From: Pseudobdellovibrionaceae bacterium
GTDB lineage: Bacteria; Bdellovibrionota; Bdellovibrionia; Bdellovibrionales; JAMPXM01
NCBI GenBank assembly: GCA_913776405.1
Contig: CAJYOV010000454.1
Location: 1 to 17,560, forward strand
Direction of reading: 5' to 3'
DNA length: 17,560 bases
Shown here piece by piece: positions 13,760 to 17,560 of the stretch (position 1 is the first letter of the stretch; the number at the start of each line of letters is the position of its first letter). The notes under the pieces are model-generated. The model saw only the letters and a program-made list of their open reading frames with translations, ran no database searches and was not told the origin of the DNA. The translations under genes and the position numbers were made by a program.

Positions 13760-14608
13760 TCAGTTCCCTTTCGGTGTCAGCTCAGTGCCCGGGATTTTCG
13801 GGATCTGCTTCCATTCGTTGAGGGGATCGCTTGCGTCCGATGAAGCGCCAGATGCACTGTTTGAACTACCATTTGGCACTGAAGTCGTAGACTCATTACG
13901 AAGCTCAAGCTGGCGTGCTCTTTGTTCGGCGCGCTTCTTTTTCTCGAGGTTGTTTCGGCGATCTTGGTAGGTTTCCGTGTAGGTCCGAAGAGAGGCGTTG
14001 AACGTGTTCTGTCGCTCGCGCACATAGTCCTCGAACGTCTTTCGATCTTCATTCATTTTTGCATCGAACTCTTTGAGCGCGTCGTTAGCGGCATCGAAGA
14101 AATCTTTGCGTTTCGATTCCTGCTTCTCGAAGAACGCTTTGTTCTCGTCTTGAGAGTGCTTTGATTTCATGAAATCGGTGCGAGCCGTTTGCGATTGTTT
14201 GAGAAACGCTTCGCGGTCAGCGCGCTGCTTTTTCATAAAAGACTCGCGTCGCTCGCGAAGCATCTTGTCGTTCTTGTCCCGTTTTTTTCTGAGAGCCGTG
14301 TTGAAACGATCGCGAACCTTGCTCGGCTCTTCATCAGGGTTCGACATCATCGAAAGAACGGCCGCGAGTTCGTCGTTTTCTTTCTTGGTCGATTCTGAAA
14401 TGTTTTTTCGCTCGCTCTCGAAGACTGAGCGATCCGCTTTGAGGCTGACTTCGTCGGGCACTTCACCCGCTTGCGCAGGCTTCGTCTCGGATGAGAATTC
14501 TCCAGATGACTCGGCGGAGTTTGGCGTTGTGCAAGAGATAATGACCGACGACACCGCTACAAAGGTTGTAAACGTCAGAAACGATCGGAAACACGTCGGC
14601 TTTTTCAT
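13760..14608 (-). CDS. Lipoprotein with an 11-residue aromatic (hendecad) helical repeat
   Basis: A 282-residue envelope protein. The signal peptide ends in VIISC, putting a lipidated Cys at 26. A Ser/Glu-rich disordered stretch (27-55) precedes a long, highly charged helical region (about 60-238). In it, Phe occurs at 102, 124, 135, 146, 159, 170, 181, 192 and 203, and Tyr at 214: steps of 11 with one double step and one step of 13. Arg or Lys usually stands 2-3 residues before each aromatic. Such hendecads favour near-straight or right-handed coiled coils. A Ser-rich tail follows. The family is not recognised; a periplasmic rod or spacer is an inference. AGGGGA directly abuts the ATG, an unusually short spacing. 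The gene starts 84 bases after the smpB stop on the same strand and may be co-transcribed. Confidence 0.8.
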   Translation of the reverse strand: MKKPTCFRSFLTFTTFVAVSSVIISCTTPNSAESSGEFSSETKPAQAGEVPDEVSLKADRSVFESERKNISESTKKENDELAAVLSMMSNPDEEPSKVRDRFNTALRKKRDKNDKMLRERRESFMKKQRADREAFLKQSQTARTDFMKSKHSQDENKAFFEKQESKRKDFFDAANDALKEFDAKMNEDRKTFEDYVRERQNTFNASLRTYTETYQDRRNNLEKKKRAEQRARQLELRNESTTSVPNGSSNSASGASSDASDPLNEWKQIPKIPGTELTPKGN

Positions 14609-14692
14609 TCCCCTGTCGTAGGTGCTTTGAGAGGCGTTGAAAACCCCTCACTGGCTCGACCAAAGGTCTAGGTCGTCTGAAGGTGCGGAGTC

Positions 14693-15175
14693 TTAGCGGA
14701 ACTTTCGTTTAATTTGCGCAAGCTCGCGATCGGCTTCGCGGGTTTTGATCGACTCACGTTTGTCGGCCGATTTCTTACCCTTTGCCAAACCAATTTCGAG
14801 TTTCGCCCATTGCCCTTTGAAATAGATTTTCAAAGCAACGCAAGTGTAGCCCTTCTCTGAAATCGCTTTATCGATCTTGTAGAGCTCGGTCGCTTTCAAG
14901 AGAAGTTTGCGATGACGTTCCGGCAAATGGTTTTGATAGCTTGAAGCTCGATACTCGCTGATATGCGCGTTTTGGAGATACGCCTGACCGTTTTTCATCG
15001 CGATGTAGGAGTCTTTTAAATTCACATCGCCGGCACGGAGCGACTTCACTTCGCTGCCGGTCAATTCGATACCGGCCTCGAAGGTTTCGATGATCGAAAA
15101 ATCGAAGCGGGCTTTCTTATTGTCCGCGATCAATTTTGTCGTCAGTTTTTTGGGTGAAGTCTTCTGTTCTGCCAC
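14693..15175 (-). CDS. smpB: SsrA-binding protein SmpB
   Basis: Binds tmRNA and brings it to ribosomes stalled on broken mRNAs. From GTG 15175 it has 160 residues, a normal length. Family features: IADNKKARFDF, ETFEAGIELTGSEVKSLR (the oligonucleotide-binding core), INLKDSYI-like segment VNLKDSYIAM, the GLAKGKK tail junction and the basic C-terminal helix DKRESIKTREADRE that enters the mRNA channel. I choose the GTG because the protein then begins MAEQKTS like its relatives. A TTG at 15205, 3 bases after the rsmA stop, would add 10 residues; neither has a strong ribosome-binding site. It is the third gene of a tsaD-rsmA-smpB run. The tmRNA gene itself is not in this window. Confidence 0.94.
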   Translation of the reverse strand: MAEQKTSPKKLTTKLIADNKKARFDFSIIETFEAGIELTGSEVKSLRAGDVNLKDSYIAMKNGQAYLQNAHISEYRASSYQNHLPERHRKLLLKATELYKIDKAISEKGYTCVALKIYFKGQWAKLEIGLAKGKKSADKRESIKTREADRELAQIKRKFR

Positions 15176-15208
15176 GGGGCCAAGTGTGCGGCCTTTGGGC
15201 GGCAACGG

Positions 15209-16078
15209 TCAATTGGAGATCTCGCGATACAACTCGATCCACTTTTGCGGTTCAAGTTCTTCAGCGCGAGCCGTAGGCAAGAGCCCAAGTTTGGTAAAGG
15301 TGGGCTCAATCTTATCGGCCCCAGGAGCGCCGCGGAAATACTCTGAAACGAGGTTCCGAGCGAGGAGTTTCCGCCTATGAGAGAATCCTGCTTTCACGAA
15401 TTTCAAGAAGCCTATGGGTGTGCCCTTACCGAAATCAGGCTCTGGGCGCCGACGAAACTGCAGCACACGTGAAGCGACATTCGGAGCCGGGTGGAAGTCG
15501 CCAGGGCTCGCATCACTCACAGTCGATGTGGTCCAAAATGCCTGAACGATGACCGTCAAAAGCCCATAGGCATCCGTGCGCGCACGGGCAGAAATTCGTT
15601 GTGCGACTTCTTTTTGAAACATCAGAATCATGCGAGTCAGGCCCGCAGGCGCGATACTTCTTTCAACCGCGATGCTCGACGAAATCTGATAGGGAAGATT
15701 CGAGACAAAGAGCGTGTTCGGAGAAAGCTGCAGTGTCGACCAATCGACTTGAAGGGCATCGGCCTCAATCACCCGCCGACGCTCGTCATTCGCAAAACGC
15801 TTACGCCACTCGGCTGCAAAGTTGCTATCAAGTTCAATCAAAGTGAGTTGCGCGTTTTTTTCAGCCGCTACGGGAATGAGGTCTTCGGTCAATGCCCCGA
15901 GGCCCGGACCGACTTCAATCATTTCTGAAAACGGTTCCGCTTTGACCGCGAACAGAATCTTGTCGACGACGTGATCGCTGATCAAAAAGTTTTGGCCGAG
16001 AGACCTTTTCGGATCTGCATTGAGTTCGCGAAGGCGCTCGAGGATTCGTTCTTTGCGCGTTTTCTGAACGAGATTCAT
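15209..16078 (-). CDS. rsmA: 16S rRNA dimethyladenosine transferase RsmA (KsgA)
   Basis: Uses S-adenosylmethionine to dimethylate two adjacent adenosines near the 3' end of 16S rRNA, a late 30S assembly checkpoint. From ATG 16078 it has 289 residues. Motifs in order: SLGQNFL (26-32), the SAM-binding loop EVGPGLGALT (55-64), the acidic strand end IELD (81-84), the catalytic NLPY (127-130) and FHPAPNVASRVL (195-206), with AGFSHRRKLLARNL in the C-terminal rRNA-binding part. The ATG shares a base with the tsaD stop (TAATG), a classic coupling junction, which favours it over a GTG at 16102 that lies inside tsaD. smpB follows with essentially no gap. Confidence 0.95.
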   Translation of the reverse strand: MNLVQKTRKERILERLRELNADPKRSLGQNFLISDHVVDKILFAVKAEPFSEMIEVGPGLGALTEDLIPVAAEKNAQLTLIELDSNFAAEWRKRFANDERRRVIEADALQVDWSTLQLSPNTLFVSNLPYQISSSIAVERSIAPAGLTRMILMFQKEVAQRISARARTDAYGLLTVIVQAFWTTSTVSDASPGDFHPAPNVASRVLQFRRRPEPDFGKGTPIGFLKFVKAGFSHRRKLLARNLVSEYFRGAPGADKIEPTFTKLGLLPTARAEELEPQKWIELYREISN

Positions 16079-17163
16079 TACGACTTCGCTTTCTTGAGCC
16101 ACTCAGGCAAATTCTCTGGCAACGGCGCAGCACCAAGCGGTGCGCGCGGCTCTGGACCGAGCGTTTGGCTTGAGGTCTCGCCGCGGTTGAGACGCTCGAT
16201 GCCTGCGTATCCGATCATGGCCGCGTTGTCCGTGCAGTAGCGAATCGGTGGAACAACCAACTGATAGCCGTTTTCTGACGCCCAGGATTCTGCCCGCGCA
16301 CGCAAGCGTGAGTTGGCAGAAACACCACCCGTAAGGACCGCACGTTTCAATCCGTGAAGCTTCATGGCGCGATCAAGGCGATCCAAAAGCACATCTACAA
16401 TCGCTTCTTGAAACGAAGCGCAGAGATCCGGAAGTGCCGCTTGAAGCTCTTCTTCAGAAAGGCCCTGAACCGCACGGACACCCGATGCTTTGAGACCGGA
16501 GAACGAAAAGTTTAAGTGATCTTCTTTGATCATCGACCGCGGAAAAGAATAGCGAGTCGTTGACCCTGTTTTCGCTGTTTGATCGACTCGGACGCCGCCA
16601 GGAAATCCGAGGCCAACCGTTTTACCGAATTTATCGAACGCTTCGCCCGCAGCATCGTCGATGGTGCGGCCCAAGACTTCGTAATCTCCCAAACCATTGA
16701 TTCGGTAGAGCGAGGTGTGGCCGCCACTAATGGCGAGAGCGATGTACGGGTACTCGAAATCAGCAGGTGGCGTGTAAGAGTCGTCTTTCAAAAACGGCGC
16801 TAGCAAATGCCCTTCGAGATGATTCACGCCGATGAAGGGCTTGCCGGTCGCAAGCGAAAGGCTTTTCGTTGCGACCAACCCAACGAGAAGCGAGCCGATC
16901 AGGCCTGGCTTCGAGGTCACGGCGAAGCCGTCGAGGTCTTGAAGGCCCAAGCTCGCACGCTTTAAGCATTCATCGACGAGAGGCATGAGGTGATACGTGT
17001 GATTGCGGCTGGCGATTTCGGGAACAATGCCGCCGAAGGCTTCGTGCGCGGTATTCTGATGGGCCGAGATCACGTTCAGAACGCGACCTTCCGCCGTTAC
17101 GATCGCTACAGACGTGTCGTCGCAGCTGGTTTCGATCGCAAGGATTTTACGGAAGGTCGGCAA
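16078..17163 (-). CDS. tsaD: tRNA N6-adenosine threonylcarbamoyltransferase TsaD
   Basis: Transfers threonylcarbamoyl from TsaC product to A37 of ANN-decoding tRNAs, with TsaB and TsaE. Of 361 residues, the N-terminal ASKHA signature is ILAIETSCDDTS (7-18). Metal ligands His115 and His119 are in NHLEGH. The phosphate loops are ISGGHTSL (145-152) and TIDDAAGEAFDK (167-178). TGGVSANSRLR and CTDNAAMIG complete the fold. The start is a rare TTG at 17163, supported by GAGG (17171-17174) with a 7-base spacer and by homology, as the protein begins just before the first strand. It follows the CpoB-like gene by 12 bases and overlaps rsmA, so all are probably one operon. The partners tsaB, tsaC and tsaE are not here. 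Confidence 0.96.
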   Translation of the reverse strand: MPTFRKILAIETSCDDTSVAIVTAEGRVLNVISAHQNTAHEAFGGIVPEIASRNHTYHLMPLVDECLKRASLGLQDLDGFAVTSKPGLIGSLLVGLVATKSLSLATGKPFIGVNHLEGHLLAPFLKDDSYTPPADFEYPYIALAISGGHTSLYRINGLGDYEVLGRTIDDAAGEAFDKFGKTVGLGFPGGVRVDQTAKTGSTTRYSFPRSMIKEDHLNFSFSGLKASGVRAVQGLSEEELQAALPDLCASFQEAIVDVLLDRLDRAMKLHGLKRAVLTGGVSANSRLRARAESWASENGYQLVVPPIRYCTDNAAMIGYAGIERLNRGETSSQTLGPEPRAPLGAAPLPENLPEWLKKAKS

Positions 17164-17175
17164 AGCGGGGCCTCG

Positions 17176-17560
17176 TTACTTCTTAAGACCCTTCAACTTC
17201 GCTGTCGCGCGTGTCGCGTCTTTCGATTTCGGGAATTTTGAGATCACTTCTTCGTAGAAAGCGCGGGCTTCGTCAACCATTCCGAGCTCTTGGAAAGAAA
17301 CGCCGATCTTATAAGTCGCTGTCGAGAAGTGTTTGCCCTTCGGATTCTCTTTTCTGTAGCGCTGGTAATCGAGAATGGCCTCTCTCCAGGCCTTTTTCTC
17401 GAATTTGCCTTCGGCTGAGCCGAATGGGTCTTTCTCGCTCGCTGCAGCTGAAGCTGCAGCAGCTTCTGAAGCTCTTCGCTGGTTGTCTTGAGCCGCAGCC
17501 AGCTGTGACTTCAAACCTTCGATTTCGGTTTTCATCTTCACGAACTCTTCGCGGTAAGCG
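17176..17560 (-). CDS. CpoB/YbgF-like tetratricopeptide protein, C-terminal part (cut by window edge)
   Basis: Only the last 128 residues or so are visible; the frame stays open to base 17560, so the true start is outside. A GTG at 17541 and an ATG at 17535 are internal. The visible part begins with a charged coiled-coil stretch (EEFVKMKTEIEGLKSQL), then an Ala/Ser-rich linker, then about two TPR-like helical hairpins (FEKKAWREAILDYQRY...HFSTATYKIGVSFQE, MVDEARAFYEEVISKFPKS). Coiled coil, linker, then TPRs is the layout of CpoB/YbgF, a periplasmic protein of the Tol-Pal system that links outer-membrane constriction with peptidoglycan synthesis. The Tol-Pal genes are not visible, so the name is tentative; another outer-membrane TPR protein such as a BamD relative is possible. 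It is followed by tsaD after 12 bases. Confidence 0.7.
   Translation of the reverse strand, partial: AYREEFVKMKTEIEGLKSQLAAAQDNQRRASEAAAASAAASEKDPFGSAEGKFEKKAWREAILDYQRYRKENPKGKHFSTATYKIGVSFQELGMVDEARAFYEEVISKFPKSKDATRATAKLKGLKK

Noticed and set aside
14169..14621. 150-codon + strand frame opposite the hendecad lipoprotein
   Set aside because: Antisense of a clear lipoprotein gene; Ser/Arg-rich mirror of Glu/Lys/Arg codons.
14628..14650. Hairpin TGAGGGG/CCTCTCA before the hendecad lipoprotein (minus strand)
   Set aside because: Stem includes a wobble, and no U-run or clear relation to the start codon was seen; too weak to call a terminator between smpB and the lipoprotein gene.
1..17560. 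CRISPR array, tRNA, rRNA or tmRNA genes
   Set aside because: No regularly spaced identical repeats, and no cloverleaf or rRNA-like stretch was recognised on either strand; smpB is present but ssrA is not.

Overview
This window looks like an ordinary chromosomal stretch from a motile Gram-negative bacterium of moderate G+C (a little over 50% by eye). Evidence for this is a MotA/MotB stator pair, a full-length DsbD, several Sec and lipoprotein signals, and housekeeping translation genes. The mix of an L,D-transpeptidase lipoprotein, MotAB, a lone REP-associated-type transposase and many unnamed secreted or coiled-coil proteins resembles Bdellovibrio-like bacteria (Bdellovibrionota). That placement is inference from gene style, not a database match.

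Layout. 1-1949 (+): the last codons of an unknown gene, then a lipoprotein L,D-transpeptidase and a small secreted protein in one operon. 1941-3733 (-): motA-motB, ending in a 9-base convergent overlap with the secreted-protein gene. 3938-4726 (+): an alpha/beta hydrolase with a GTG start and no usual ribosome-binding site. 4959-6842 (+): dsbD, closed by a clear intrinsic terminator. 6928-7513 (+): a repeat-rich, structured leader followed by a small secreted protein. 7620-8702 (-): a Rieske domain fused to an FMN-reductase-like flavodoxin domain; the 3' end of this gene is tandemly duplicated, stop codon included. 9089-9697 (-): a Y1 (HUH) transposase of the RAYT type, with gene-poor flanks on both sides. 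10190-10801 (-): a Gly/Ser-linker coiled-coil protein, followed downstream by a G-quadruplex motif. 10956-13755 (+): an operon of an unknown protein, the pseudouridine synthase RluB and a two-helix membrane protein, linked by coding overlaps. 13760-17560 (-): a cluster of a CpoB/YbgF-like protein (cut by the window edge), tsaD, rsmA, smpB and a lipoprotein with an aromatic residue every 11 positions.

How the genes fit together. tsaD (tRNA t6A), rsmA (16S rRNA dimethylation), smpB (ribosome rescue) and, on the other strand, rluB (23S pseudouridine) make the right half a translation and RNA-modification neighbourhood. The left half is about the envelope: peptidoglycan cross-linking, flagellar rotation and periplasmic thiol reduction.

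I found no convincing new multi-gene defence or mobile system. The observations most worth following are the hendecad-aromatic lipoprotein, the duplicated coding tail at 7539-7671, the competing hairpins in front of the secreted-protein gene at 7142, and the MotB whose peptidoglycan-binding motif is not recognisable.
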